From the NCBI RefSeq assembly GCF_035306585.1, contig NZ_DATGNU010000006.1:1-17486 (forward strand): 17,486 nt of DNA, in the 5' to 3' direction. Numbering within the stretch: position 1 is the stretch's first letter; every line of letters begins with the position of its first letter. Shown in pieces: positions 1 through 7,181 of this stretch. Origin of the DNA: Galbibacter sp035306585 (GTDB lineage Bacteria > Bacteroidota > Bacteroidia > Flavobacteriales > Flavobacteriaceae). Position numbers and translations under genes: made by a program. The notes beneath the pieces were generated by a model. It was given only the letters and a program-made list of their open reading frames with translations. It was not told the DNA's origin and made no database searches.

Positions 1-49
1 GCACTTTAGAGAATATCTCATCTTTCTCTACAAAATCTTTATCGCTCAT
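1..49 (-). CDS. DUF3276 family (PUR-alpha-like) protein, 5' end only
   Basis: Only the first 16 codons are in the window. They read MSDKDFVEKDEIFSKV from an ATG at 49, preceded by a purine-rich AGAGGAAT that could serve as a ribosome site. This N-terminus resembles what I know of the DUF3276 family, short Bacteroidota proteins with a PUR-domain fold thought to bind single-stranded nucleic acid. The gene lies 74 nt downstream of the ABC transporter gene on the same strand and appears to have its own promoter. The family call rests on a short stretch and on its usual place beside this ABC transporter. Confidence 0.6.
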   Translation of the reverse strand, partial: MSDKDFVEKDEIFSKV

Positions 50-86
50 AATTCCTCTAAATTCTATTTATTTGTTAACGAAATCA

Positions 87-119
87 AAAATGTAAAAAAA
101 AATGAAAGTAAACAACAAA
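87..119 (-). promoter_or_regulatory. Candidate promoter of the DUF3276 gene
   Basis: On the minus strand a TTTG (119 to 116) is followed after 21 nt by TACATTTT (94 to 87), a 7-of-8 match to the Bacteroidota -7 box TAnnTTTG. The start codon at 49 would follow a leader of about 30-35 nt. The region is T-rich, so chance matches are likely. Confidence 0.35.
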
Positions 120-123
120 ATTT

Positions 124-1881
124 CTAGTTTTCTTTTTCCGATAGTTGATTTTGATACAATTCATGATAATACCCCTTAAGATTTAAAAGTTCATTATGCG
201 TACCTTGTTCAATGATCTGACCTTGGTCAATTACAATGATCTTATCCGCATTTTTAGCAGAAGATATACGGTGGCTGACAATCACCGTTGTGCTCCCTTG
301 TGAGACTTCTTTAAGGTTGCTTAGAATTTCTTCTTCGGTTTCTGTATCAACGGCAGATAGACAATCGTCGAACAGATAAATTTTAGGGTTTTTAATAAGT
401 GCACGTGCAATTGAGACGCGTTGTTTTTGACCTCCACTTAGTGTGATGCCACGCTCACCGAGTACGGTGTTATAGCCGTTTGTGAACCCCATAATGTTTT
501 CATGTACCGCTGCAAGTTTTGCGGCCTGTTCTATTTGGGCTTGATCGGCGTCTGCTTTTCCAAATTTAATATTGTTTTTGATGCTGTCCGAAAATAAAAA
601 TGCCTCCTGAGGAACAACACCTATACTGTTTCTAAGGTCATTTAGGTTTAATTTATCAATAGGAGTGTTATCAATTTTAATTACCCCTTTATCTACCTCG
701 TACATTCTGCCTATAAGATCCAATATAGTAGATTTACCTGAACCTGTTTTTCCAATGATGGCTAGGGTCTCTCCCTCAGGAATCTCAAAAGAAAGGTCCT
801 TTATGGCTGTAATACCAGTATCGTCATAGGTGAAACTAACGTTTTCAAATTGGATCTTACCTTTTATCTCTGTTGGGTTTGGTTGGAGATTTGTGATTTC
901 AGGTTTGATATTCATGAACTCATTAATCCTTTTCTGGGAAGCCTCAGCGCGTTGTACAATAGAGGTTACCCATCCTACGGTAGCCACTGGCCAGGTCAGC
1001 ATATTCACATAAATAATGAATTTCAAGATCACCCCAGTACTGGCGATTTCTCCATTGATATATTGGATTCCCCCGATATATATCACAAAAATGTTACTTA
1101 GTCCAATAAGTAAAATCATTAAAGGGAAAAACCAAGCATTAACTTTTGCGAGATTCATATTGGTTTTCTTTCCTTCTAAAGCAAGAGCACCAATTTGATT
1201 ATCAACTCGAGGTTCAATTCCGTAGGCTTTAATTACCGATATTCCAGAGAAGGTTTCCTGGGTGAAAGTCGAAAGGGTAGAAAGGTACTGTTGAACCAAG
1301 GTACTTCGTTTATGAATGATCTTACTGATATTGTATATAAGTATCGATAAGATAGGTAGCGGAATCAACGTATAAGCGGCTAATTTTGGAGCCGTGTAAA
1401 ACATCAGCGGAATCACACAAACAAAAAGAGTGATGGTTTGAATACTATATAGAATAGCGGGCCCTGCATACATTCGCACCTGACCTACATCCTCACTTAT
1501 GCGGTTCATAAGGTCTCCTGTTCTGTTTTTCTTGTAAAAGTTAACAGATAATCGTTGATATTGTTGATACACCTCATTTTTTAAGTCAAATTCGATATAA
1601 CGAGATACATTGATAATGGTCTGACGCATTAAAAAGGTAAAAAGTGCCGATAGGGCAGAGGTACCTATAATGATCAAAATGTAATTGAGCAATTTGGATT
1701 TTACTTCCGATAAATCAGCGTTTTCATTTAAAATATAATGCTCAACTGTGCTGACGGATTGTTCCACATATTCTGGTAAGACCAGTCTAAATACCGTGGC
1801 GAGAATAGTGATAAAGGTCCCTATTATCAATTGCCATTTGTATTTTTTTAAATATTTATTGATATATTTTAATTCTTTCAT
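124..1881 (-). CDS. ABC exporter half-transporter (permease fused to ATPase)
   Basis: This 585-residue protein is a type IV ABC exporter half-transporter of the MsbA/MdlA/BmrCD group, expected in the inner membrane and probably exporting lipids or drugs; the substrate cannot be read from sequence. Residues about 15-320 form the six-helix membrane domain and about 345-580 the nucleotide-binding domain. Visible motifs are Walker A GKTGSGKST (377-385), Q-loop Q425, signature LSGGQ (481-485), Walker B IYLFDD (501-506), D-loop SAVD (509-512) and H-loop H537. The residue after Walker B, normally the catalytic Glu, is Asp506, as in the degenerate half of heterodimeric exporters. No second half-transporter gene is in the window. 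It is transcribed divergently from leucine dehydrogenase and lies upstream of the DUF3276 gene. Confidence 0.93.
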   Translation of the reverse strand: MKELKYINKYLKKYKWQLIIGTFITILATVFRLVLPEYVEQSVSTVEHYILNENADLSEVKSKLLNYILIIIGTSALSALFTFLMRQTIINVSRYIEFDLKNEVYQQYQRLSVNFYKKNRTGDLMNRISEDVGQVRMYAGPAILYSIQTITLFVCVIPLMFYTAPKLAAYTLIPLPILSILIYNISKIIHKRSTLVQQYLSTLSTFTQETFSGISVIKAYGIEPRVDNQIGALALEGKKTNMNLAKVNAWFFPLMILLIGLSNIFVIYIGGIQYINGEIASTGVILKFIIYVNMLTWPVATVGWVTSIVQRAEASQKRINEFMNIKPEITNLQPNPTEIKGKIQFENVSFTYDDTGITAIKDLSFEIPEGETLAIIGKTGSGKSTILDLIGRMYEVDKGVIKIDNTPIDKLNLNDLRNSIGVVPQEAFLFSDSIKNNIKFGKADADQAQIEQAAKLAAVHENIMGFTNGYNTVLGERGITLSGGQKQRVSIARALIKNPKIYLFDDCLSAVDTETEEEILSNLKEVSQGSTTVIVSHRISSAKNADKIIVIDQGQIIEQGTHNELLNLKGYYHELYQNQLSEKEN

Positions 1882-1933
1882 TCGCGTGGGCTGAAAATAG
1901 ATTCATTGAATTATCGTCAATTTAACCTGACAT

Positions 1934-1966
1934 TTGCAGTTGTAATTTAAATAATTCGTATTTTTG
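1934..1966 (+). promoter_or_regulatory. Promoter of the leucine dehydrogenase gene
   Basis: TTG at 1934-1936 (within TTTG) is followed after 22 nt by a perfect -7 box TATTTTTG at 1959-1966. Known flavobacterial promoters have a TTG -33 element about 17-23 nt before TAnnTTTG. Transcription would start near 1971, leaving a leader of about 47 nt. A second TATTTTTG at 1972-1979 has no TTG at a suitable distance. Confidence 0.6.
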
Positions 1967-2017
1967 CAACATATTTTTGACAATACTTCAATTTCTAATT
2001 AACTATAAGGTATTAAT

Positions 2018-3121
2018 ATGGACACAGAAATCGTACAAGCTGCAGATCTTAAAAAAGTTGATCCCGTTTTTGGTCAACTTTCATTTAATGACCATGAGCA
2101 GATCGTATTTTGTCACGACAAAGATACAGGATTAAAAGCAATTATTGGAATTCACAATACAGTTTTGGGCCCAGCTCTTGGCGGGACTAGGATGTGGAAT
2201 TACGACAATGAATGGGAAGCGTTGAACGATGTTTTACGACTCTCAAGAGGAATGACTTTTAAATCAGCCATAACAGGATTGAACCTGGGAGGCGGAAAAG
2301 CAGTCATTATTGGAGATGCCAAAACTCAAAAAACTCCAGAGCTTATGAGGAGGTTTGGGGAGTTTGTGAATGGCTTAGGAGGAAAGTACATCACGGCTGA
2401 AGATGTGGGAATGGAAACATCCGATATGGATATTGTTCGTGAGGTTACTCCATATGTCACTGGAATATCTGAATCTAAAGGTGGTTCTGGAAATCCATCC
2501 CCTATCACTGCTTATGGGGTATTTATGGGTATGAAGGCCGCCGTGAACTACAAGTTTGGCTCCTCTACTATGGAAGGAAAAAAAGTATTGGTACAAGGGG
2601 TTGGTCATGTGGGGGCTTCGTTGGTAGATCATCTGTATAAGGAAGGTGCTCAAATTATGATCTCTGATATTAATCAAGAAAAACTCTTGGAGCTCAGTAA
2701 GAAATACCAAGCGACCATTATACCAGGAGATGAAATCTTCAAACAAGAATTAGATGTTTATGCCCCATGTGCTCTGGGTGCCACTATTAATGATAATACT
2801 GTTAACGCTATTAATACTAAAGTAATAGCTGGGGCAGCTAACAATCAATTGGCTGATGAGAATGCTCATGGAAAAACCCTAATGGAAAGAGGGATTGCAT
2901 TTGCACCGGACTTTTTAATAAACGCTGGAGGGATTATAAATGTCTATGCTGAACTCGAAGGCTACGGTACAGATGAAATCATGCGAAAGACTGAAAATAT
3001 TTACAACACCACTCTCGATATTTTCAGGTATGCGGAAGAAAATCAAATCACTACGTATCAAGCAGCGTTGAATAAAGCACAAGAACGTATTGATAACCAA
3101 AAATTAGCATTAAAAAAATAA
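2018..3121 (+). CDS. ldh: Leucine dehydrogenase (Glu/Leu/Phe/Val dehydrogenase family)
   Basis: This 367-residue enzyme should catalyse NAD-dependent oxidative deamination of leucine, and probably valine and isoleucine, to the 2-oxo acids in the cytoplasm, the entry step of branched-chain amino-acid breakdown. It aligns by eye along its full length with Bacillus leucine dehydrogenase: GPALGGTRMW (51-60) in the substrate site, GLNLGGGK with the catalytic lysine at 94, TAEDVG (127-132), GNPSPITAYG, the Rossmann motif GVGHVG (194-199) with Asp217 after the second strand, CALGATIND and NAGGIINVY. The N-terminus is about 14 residues longer than in Bacillus. It starts at an ATG preceded by an AAGG at a reasonable distance. 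A terminator follows closely, so it is probably monocistronic. Specificity for leucine over phenylalanine or valine is inferred from overall similarity. Confidence 0.93.
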   Translation: MDTEIVQAADLKKVDPVFGQLSFNDHEQIVFCHDKDTGLKAIIGIHNTVLGPALGGTRMWNYDNEWEALNDVLRLSRGMTFKSAITGLNLGGGKAVIIGDAKTQKTPELMRRFGEFVNGLGGKYITAEDVGMETSDMDIVREVTPYVTGISESKGGSGNPSPITAYGVFMGMKAAVNYKFGSSTMEGKKVLVQGVGHVGASLVDHLYKEGAQIMISDINQEKLLELSKKYQATIIPGDEIFKQELDVYAPCALGATINDNTVNAINTKVIAGAANNQLADENAHGKTLMERGIAFAPDFLINAGGIINVYAELEGYGTDEIMRKTENIYNTTLDIFRYAEENQITTYQAALNKAQERIDNQKLALKK

Positions 3122-3141
3122 CTGAATTTATAAAATAATTC

Positions 3142-3149
3142 TATTTTTG
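3142..3149 (+). promoter_or_regulatory. -7 box upstream of nusB, abutting the terminator
   Basis: A perfect TATTTTTG lies in the correct orientation upstream of nusB. No TTG stands at the expected -33 distance. A start about 5 nt downstream would fall inside the left arm of the terminator hairpin at 3151-3177, which would then open the nusB leader. Confidence 0.4.
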
Positions 3150-3150
3150 C

Positions 3151-3185
3151 AGGGCGAAAGAAATCATTCTTCGCCCTATTTTTTT
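3151..3185 (+). terminator. Intrinsic terminator after leucine dehydrogenase
   Basis: AGGGCGAA (3151-3158) pairs with TTCGCCCT (3170-3177). After one bulged A the stem extends by GAA/TTC, closing a 4-nt loop ATCA. The sequence continues ATTTTTTT (3178-3185). It lies about 30 nt after the leucine dehydrogenase stop codon. Confidence 0.85.
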
Positions 3186-3211
3186 AATTATTGGTAAGTA
3201 AGTTCTTAGGC

Positions 3212-4153
3212 ATGTTAACAAGAAGACACATCAGGGTTAAGGTAATGCAATCAGTTTATGCGTTTACAACCTCTAAAAACACTGATCTAGAAAAGGAAGA
3301 AAAGTTTTTGGGAATTAGCATGGATAATATGTATAATTTATATCTCACCTTACTCGGGTTGTTGGTAGAGATCCAGAAACAGGCAGAAGAACAGCTTACA
3401 CTCTCTCAGAAAAAATACTTAGCGACCCAGGAAGAGAAAAACCCTAAAAGGAAATTTGTTGAAAATCCAGTATTACAACATTTGGTTCAAGATCAAATTT
3501 TGGCAGATAAGCTGGAGGCACGCAAAATAAGTTGGGAGTTGGATCAGGAGTATGTTAATATTCTTTATAAGGAAATTACACAAAGTGAGGCCTATAGGAA
3601 GTATATGGATTTGGAATCATCAGATTTTAAAGAAGATCGCAAGTTTATAGCAGCCCTTTATCAAGAAGTGATAGCTCCAAATGAGAAGCTATTTGAGTAT
3701 ATTGAAGATAAGAAACTAACATGGGTTGATGATTTACCACTTGTAAACACTTTTCTTCTAAAAATAATTAAAAAGTTTAATCCTACCAGTGCAGATGATT
3801 TTTTCCACCCTCCCTTGTTTAAGGATATAGAAGACAAAGATTTTGCGAGTCAATTGTTTAAAAAGACAATTCTAAACGATGAAAAGATTCAACGTGAGAT
3901 CGAAGGAAAAACACCAAATTGGGATACGGATCGAATAGCCGATTTGGATGCATTATTGCTAAAGATGGCCATTTGTGAATTTTTGTATTTTTCGTCTATC
4001 CCAGTGAAGGTTACCATCAATGAATATGTCGAGATTGCCAAAGAATACAGTACGCCAAAGAGTAGTATATTTATTAACGGAATATTGGATAAACTTGTTA
4101 AGGAGTATAAAGCCAACAATACGTTAAATAAATCTGGCCGTGGACTTATGTAA
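3212..4153 (+). CDS. nusB: Transcription antitermination factor NusB, long Bacteroidota form
   Basis: NusB binds boxA RNA with NusE (ribosomal protein S10) to support antitermination of rRNA operons. I start the protein at ATG 3212 (313 residues), so that it begins MLTRRHIRVKVMQSVYAF as in relatives; an in-frame TTG at 3191 would add seven residues with no likeness to the family. The N-terminal RRHIRVKVMQSVYAF (4-18) corresponds to the first NusB helix. The C-terminal half is at about 210-300, with NWDTDRIADLDALLLKMAICE, INEYVEIAKEY and FINGILDKL. Between them are about 170 charged, helical-looking residues absent from the roughly 140-residue proteobacterial NusB; this enlargement is usual in Bacteroidota. 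DUF1573 and yajC follow on the same strand. Confidence 0.92.
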   Translation: MLTRRHIRVKVMQSVYAFTTSKNTDLEKEEKFLGISMDNMYNLYLTLLGLLVEIQKQAEEQLTLSQKKYLATQEEKNPKRKFVENPVLQHLVQDQILADKLEARKISWELDQEYVNILYKEITQSEAYRKYMDLESSDFKEDRKFIAALYQEVIAPNEKLFEYIEDKKLTWVDDLPLVNTFLLKIIKKFNPTSADDFFHPPLFKDIEDKDFASQLFKKTILNDEKIQREIEGKTPNWDTDRIADLDALLLKMAICEFLYFSSIPVKVTINEYVEIAKEYSTPKSSIFINGILDKLVKEYKANNTLNKSGRGLM

Positions 4154-4164
4154 AGAAATATTAG

Positions 4165-4172
4165 TATTTTTG
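4165..4172 (+). promoter_or_regulatory. -7 box upstream of the DUF1573 lipoprotein gene
   Basis: A perfect TATTTTTG lies 12 nt after the nusB stop codon in the gap before the DUF1573 gene. A start near 4177 would give a leader of about 58 nt. No clear -33 TTG is visible, so DUF1573-yajC may be transcribed both from here and by readthrough from nusB. Confidence 0.4.
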
Positions 4173-4234
4173 GCGGCGACATTAAGGATTATGAATCCAA
4201 ATTCAAACCAAAATATAACTAAAACCCAACAACA

Positions 4235-4687
4235 ATGAAACAATTTTTTTTCGCGTTCGTGGCCCTAGCGGGCTTAAGTTTTACCTCTTGTAAAGAGGAT
4301 GCAACTAAGAAAGTAAAAGAAGAAAATGTAGCCTCAGCTGAACTAAGAGATGAGGCATCTACAAAGCTTCCTATAATGACTTTTGAGGAGACTGAATATG
4401 ATTTTGGAAACATCAAACAAGGGGAGGAAGTAGAGCATGTATTTAAATTCAAAAATACAGGGGATGCACCTCTAATTATTACCGATGCAAGAAGTAGCTG
4501 TGGGTGTACTGTTCCAGAGAAACCAGAAGAGCCTGTTTCCCCAGGAGAGACTGGAGAGATTTTAGTAAAATACAACGGTAGTGGTCGTAATGGAATTTCT
4601 AAAACAGTGACCATAACTGCTAATACTGCTAATGGTACCGAGCAGCTAAAAATTAAAGCTTTTGTAGAGCCAAAAGAAGCTAGTTAA
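4235..4687 (+). CDS. DUF1573 family lipoprotein
   Basis: This is a 150-residue predicted lipoprotein. The signal peptide ends in FTSC with the lipidated cysteine at 19, and KED follows directly, resembling the lipoprotein export signal that sends flavobacterial lipoproteins to the cell surface. The mature part is a single immunoglobulin-like DUF1573 domain (about 45-145) with the family's hallmarks: YDFGNIKQGEEVEHVFKFKN, SSCGCTVP, GETGEILVKYN and KTVTITANT. The role of the family is unknown; related ASH/HYDIN-like domains are binding modules. It lies between nusB and yajC, an order I recall as common in Flavobacteriaceae, with only 23 nt before yajC, so it is probably cotranscribed with yajC. 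Confidence 0.88.
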   Translation: MKQFFFAFVALAGLSFTSCKEDATKKVKEENVASAELRDEASTKLPIMTFEETEYDFGNIKQGEEVEHVFKFKNTGDAPLIITDARSSCGCTVPEKPEEPVSPGETGEILVKYNGSGRNGISKTVTITANTANGTEQLKIKAFVEPKEAS

Positions 4688-4710
4688 TATAAAGCGTAAA
4701 TAAAAATTTA

Positions 4711-5001
4711 ATGGAAGCACTGAATCAATTTGCCCCTTTTATTTTGATCTTTGCGGTGATGTATTTCTTTATGATACGTCCGCAAATGAAAAAACAAAAG
4801 CAGGAGAAGAAATTTGCACAAGAACTCAAAAAGGGGGATCGTGTTGTAACTAAGAGTGGATTACATGGGAAGGTCATTGAATTAGGAACCGATGGTACAT
4901 GTGTTATTGAAACCATGGCTGGAAAACTTAAATTCGAGCGATCTGCACTTTCTTTAGAACTATCTCAAAAATTAAATGCTCCCGTAAAAGACAGTAAATA
5001 G
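4711..5001 (+). CDS. yajC: Sec translocon accessory subunit YajC
   Basis: This 96-residue single-span inner-membrane protein associates with SecDF in the Sec protein-export machinery. The N-terminal helix (about 6-22) is followed by the family motif IRPQMKKQKQEKKF and a small cytoplasmic domain with LKKGDRVVTKSGLHGKVIEL, then a short polar tail. Length and motif order fit the family. It is the last gene of the nusB-DUF1573-yajC run and is followed by a strong hairpin terminator. The start is the ATG at 4711, preceded by an A-rich leader without Shine-Dalgarno, as usual in this phylum. Confidence 0.93.
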   Translation: MEALNQFAPFILIFAVMYFFMIRPQMKKQKQEKKFAQELKKGDRVVTKSGLHGKVIELGTDGTCVIETMAGKLKFERSALSLELSQKLNAPVKDSK

Positions 5002-5021
5002 CATTTATTTACATATATTTT

Positions 5022-5060
5022 AAAACACCAAGATGAAATTATTTTCACCTTGGTGTTTTT
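5022..5060. terminator. Bidirectional terminator between yajC and pepT
   Basis: AAAACACCAAG (5022-5032) pairs exactly with CTTGGTGTTTT (5049-5059). After one A/C mismatch the stem extends by TGAAA/TTTCA around a TTAT loop, giving 16 pairs over 17 positions. T-runs follow the stem on the plus strand and, through the A-rich left flank, on the minus strand. It therefore serves the convergent genes yajC and pepT, although it lies about 80 nt past the pepT stop. Confidence 0.9.
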
Positions 5061-5142
5061 ATATGCCTAAGTTATAGGTAGTATGTAATATTTAAATAAA
5101 CCTTTTAAAATGGCGGTTCTATCGTGTCATTTATGCGGTAAT

Positions 5143-6384
5143 TCACGCTTGTTTTTCGTCATAATATTTGGTGGTGAGCTCTACGATCTTTACAATCACA
5201 TCAGTAGCCCTCTCCATGCTCTCTACTGGGATGTACTCATAAGGGCCATGAAAGTTATGGCCACCTGCAAAGATGTTAGGGCAGGGAAGTCCCATATAGG
5301 AGAGCTGTGACCCATCAGTACCCCCACGGATTGGTTTAATAATGGGTTCGATATCTAGGGCTAACATGGCCTGCTCAGCGATATCTACTATATGCATTAC
5401 TGGCTCGACTTTTTCTTTCATGTTGTAGTACTGGTCTTGAATCTCTAGGGTGATGATATTGCCAAAACGATCTGTAAGATCCCCAACAATTTGTTCTATA
5501 AGTTCCTTTCGAGCATCAAACTTGATGCGATCGTGGTCTCTAATAATGCCAGTTGCTTTTGCATAGCTTACATTGCCCTCTATACTGTGAAAATGAAAAA
5601 ATCCTTCCCTGTGCGCGGTATATTGAGGTCTTTCTTTTTTGGGAAGTAAGGATAAAAACTCATTTAGAATATTAATGGCATTAATCATTTTTCCTTTCGC
5701 ATACCCTGGATGGACACTTTTTCCTTTTACTGAAACCACCGCTTGGGCTGCATTGAAATTCTCGTACTCGAGTTCTCCAATTTGTGATCCGTCCATTGTA
5801 TAAGCCCATTGAGCCCCGAACTTCTTGACATCAAACTTGTGAGCTCCTCTTCCGATTTCCTCATCAGGGGTAAAAGCAATTCTTACGCCACCATGACGAA
5901 TGTGAGGATTATTTATCAGGTATTCCATTGCGGTCACAATTTCCGCCACCCCTGCCTTGTCATCAGCCCCTAAGAGTGTTGTTCCATCGGTAGTAATGAG
6001 GGTTTGACCTTTGTATTGTTTTAGTTCATCAAAATAATTTGGTGAAAGGACGATGTTCTCATCTGCATTCAAGACAATATCCTTTCCGTCATAGTTGGTG
6101 ATAATTCTAGGTTTAACACCAGTGGCAGTGAAATCTGGAGAGGTATCATAATGCGAAATAAAACCAATAACGGGAATTATACGCTCCACATTGGATGGAA
6201 GCGTAGCCATTACATACCCATTTTCATCCAAAGTGACATCGGACATGCCTATTTGTTTGAGTTCCTGTTCTAATTTTTTAGCAAGTACCCATTGCTTTTC
6301 GCTGCTTGGAGTGGTAGTGCTGTGTGGATCAGATTGGGTGTCAATTTCAACATAGCTTAGAAATCGGTCAATTATGTTTTGCAT
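5143..6384 (-). CDS. pepT: Peptidase T (tripeptide aminopeptidase, M20B)
   Basis: This 413-residue cytoplasmic di-zinc aminopeptidase removes the N-terminal residue from tripeptides. It matches PepT over its full length. Visible metal and catalytic residues are His78 and Asp80 in GFISHYDTSPDF, Asp141 in GADDKAG, Glu175-Glu176 in TPDEEIGRGA, Asp198 in YTMDGS and His379 in GGHNFHGPYEYIP. The dimerisation (lid) domain lies at about 205-320 and contains VKGKSVHPGYAKGKMINA. It starts at an ATG at 6384 with a perfect -7 box about 17 nt upstream, and is transcribed divergently from the hemolysin III gene and convergently with yajC. It is probably a single-gene unit for recycling of small peptides. 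Confidence 0.95.
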   Translation of the reverse strand: MQNIIDRFLSYVEIDTQSDPHSTTTPSSEKQWVLAKKLEQELKQIGMSDVTLDENGYVMATLPSNVERIIPVIGFISHYDTSPDFTATGVKPRIITNYDGKDIVLNADENIVLSPNYFDELKQYKGQTLITTDGTTLLGADDKAGVAEIVTAMEYLINNPHIRHGGVRIAFTPDEEIGRGAHKFDVKKFGAQWAYTMDGSQIGELEYENFNAAQAVVSVKGKSVHPGYAKGKMINAINILNEFLSLLPKKERPQYTAHREGFFHFHSIEGNVSYAKATGIIRDHDRIKFDARKELIEQIVGDLTDRFGNIITLEIQDQYYNMKEKVEPVMHIVDIAEQAMLALDIEPIIKPIRGGTDGSQLSYMGLPCPNIFAGGHNFHGPYEYIPVESMERATDVIVKIVELTTKYYDEKQA

Positions 6385-6400
6385 ACCAAAAATTTTTTAT

Positions 6401-6408
6401 CAAAAATA
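6401..6408 (-). promoter_or_regulatory. -7 box of pepT
   Basis: The minus strand reads TATTTTTG from 6408 to 6401, 16 nt before the pepT ATG. A TTTTG lies 25 nt further upstream (6438-6434), slightly beyond the usual spacing. The leader would be only about 12 nt. Confidence 0.5.
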
Positions 6409-6488
6409 AGCTATTGTTTTTAAAGTGCCTATGCAAAACCAAAAGTTGATGATCTAAATCTCCAGTGGATAATTGGGAATAAGATGAT

Positions 6489-6496
6489 TAAATTTG
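6489..6496 (+). promoter_or_regulatory. -7 box directly before the hemolysin III gene
   Basis: TAAATTTG matches TAnnTTTG exactly and ends 4 nt before the ATG at 6501. If used, transcription would begin at or within a few nucleotides of the start codon, giving a leaderless or near-leaderless message. No convincing -33 TTG is seen. Confidence 0.4.
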
Positions 6497-6500
6497 TACT

Positions 6501-7136
6501 ATGGATCAAACAGCAAAAGAAGAATTATGGAACACCTATAGTCATGTGGTGGGTGTGATTTTTGGCATCTTTGGGTTGCTATACCTTCTTTTGGAAGATA
6601 CGCATCAAAGTACCTATAGCACGCTGAGTATATGGATCTATGGCTTATCTTTTATCATGCTGTTTTTAGTCTCTTCATGCTACCATGCTGTAAAGGATAT
6701 TGGTATAAAAACCTTCTTAAGAAAACTAGATCACATCTGTATTTATTTTTTAATCGCGGGAAGTTATACCCCGGTTTGTTTAATTGCATTAATTCATGAT
6801 AGTGGATGGTTGTTGTTTTCTAGTGTTTGGGTTATTAGTGCCCTGGGATTTATTTTGAAGCTGTTCTACACTGGACGCTATGAGATCGTATCAGTTTTGC
6901 TGTACCTTGTTATGGGTTGGCTTATTGTCTTAGATGGTAAGAATGTTTTGGAAACCCTCACGGAAAACCAGCTAAATTTACTGCTGCTCGGTGGATTTTT
7001 CTACAGTTTTGGAGTAGTGTTTTATCTGCTCAAAAAACTGAATTACCATCATGTTATCTGGCACTTTTTTGTTTTAGGTGGTGCCGTAGCGCATTACTTT
7101 ATGATTTTAAGTATTGTGCAAGGCGAATGGTTATAA
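6501..7136 (+). CDS. trhA: Hemolysin III / TrhA family membrane protein (PAQR superfamily)
   Basis: This 211-residue protein has about seven transmembrane helices filling most of its length and belongs to the bacterial hemolysin III/YqfA group of the PAQR superfamily, whose eukaryotic members include adiponectin receptors. The putative metal-site residues of the superfamily are present: NTYSH (His15), SSCYH (Ser58, His62), RKLDH (Asp77) and the last-helix pair WHFFVLGGAVAHY (His188, His198). Members are implicated in membrane lipid or fluidity homeostasis; the name hemolysin is historical and haemolysis should not be assumed. It is a single gene, divergent from pepT, with no visible terminator in the 45 nt before the converging DUF4268 gene. 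Confidence 0.9.
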   Translation: MDQTAKEELWNTYSHVVGVIFGIFGLLYLLLEDTHQSTYSTLSIWIYGLSFIMLFLVSSCYHAVKDIGIKTFLRKLDHICIYFLIAGSYTPVCLIALIHDSGWLLFSSVWVISALGFILKLFYTGRYEIVSVLLYLVMGWLIVLDGKNVLETLTENQLNLLLLGGFFYSFGVVFYLLKKLNYHHVIWHFFVLGGAVAHYFMILSIVQGEWL

Positions 7137-7181
7137 TACATTTAAATTGAGGTGCCTTTTAGGATGGTTGATCGCTATGGA

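Noticed and set aside
830..1198. Plus-strand open frames inside the ABC transporter gene
   Set aside because: They overlap each other and a strongly conserved gene on the other strand, and their translations look like non-coding shadows.
1972..1979. Second TATTTTTG upstream of leucine dehydrogenase as another promoter
   Set aside because: No TTG lies at a suitable distance, and the copy 13 nt upstream has one; it may still contribute.
2326..2746. Minus-strand open frames inside leucine dehydrogenase
   Set aside because: They are antisense to highly conserved catalytic regions and show no domain.
3191..3211. In-frame TTG start seven codons upstream of the chosen nusB start
   Set aside because: The extra residues do not resemble the NusB N-terminus, and ATG 3212 gives the family's typical beginning. 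The TTG also lies just after the terminator T-run.
4154..4234. Possible small gene or RNA in the nusB-DUF1573 gap
   Set aside because: Only a -7 box and an A-rich leader are visible; there is no stable hairpin and no open frame of useful length.
5110..5310. Plus-strand 66-codon open frame over the 3' end of pepT
   Set aside because: It is antisense to conserved PepT sequence, has no recognisable domain and no credible promoter.
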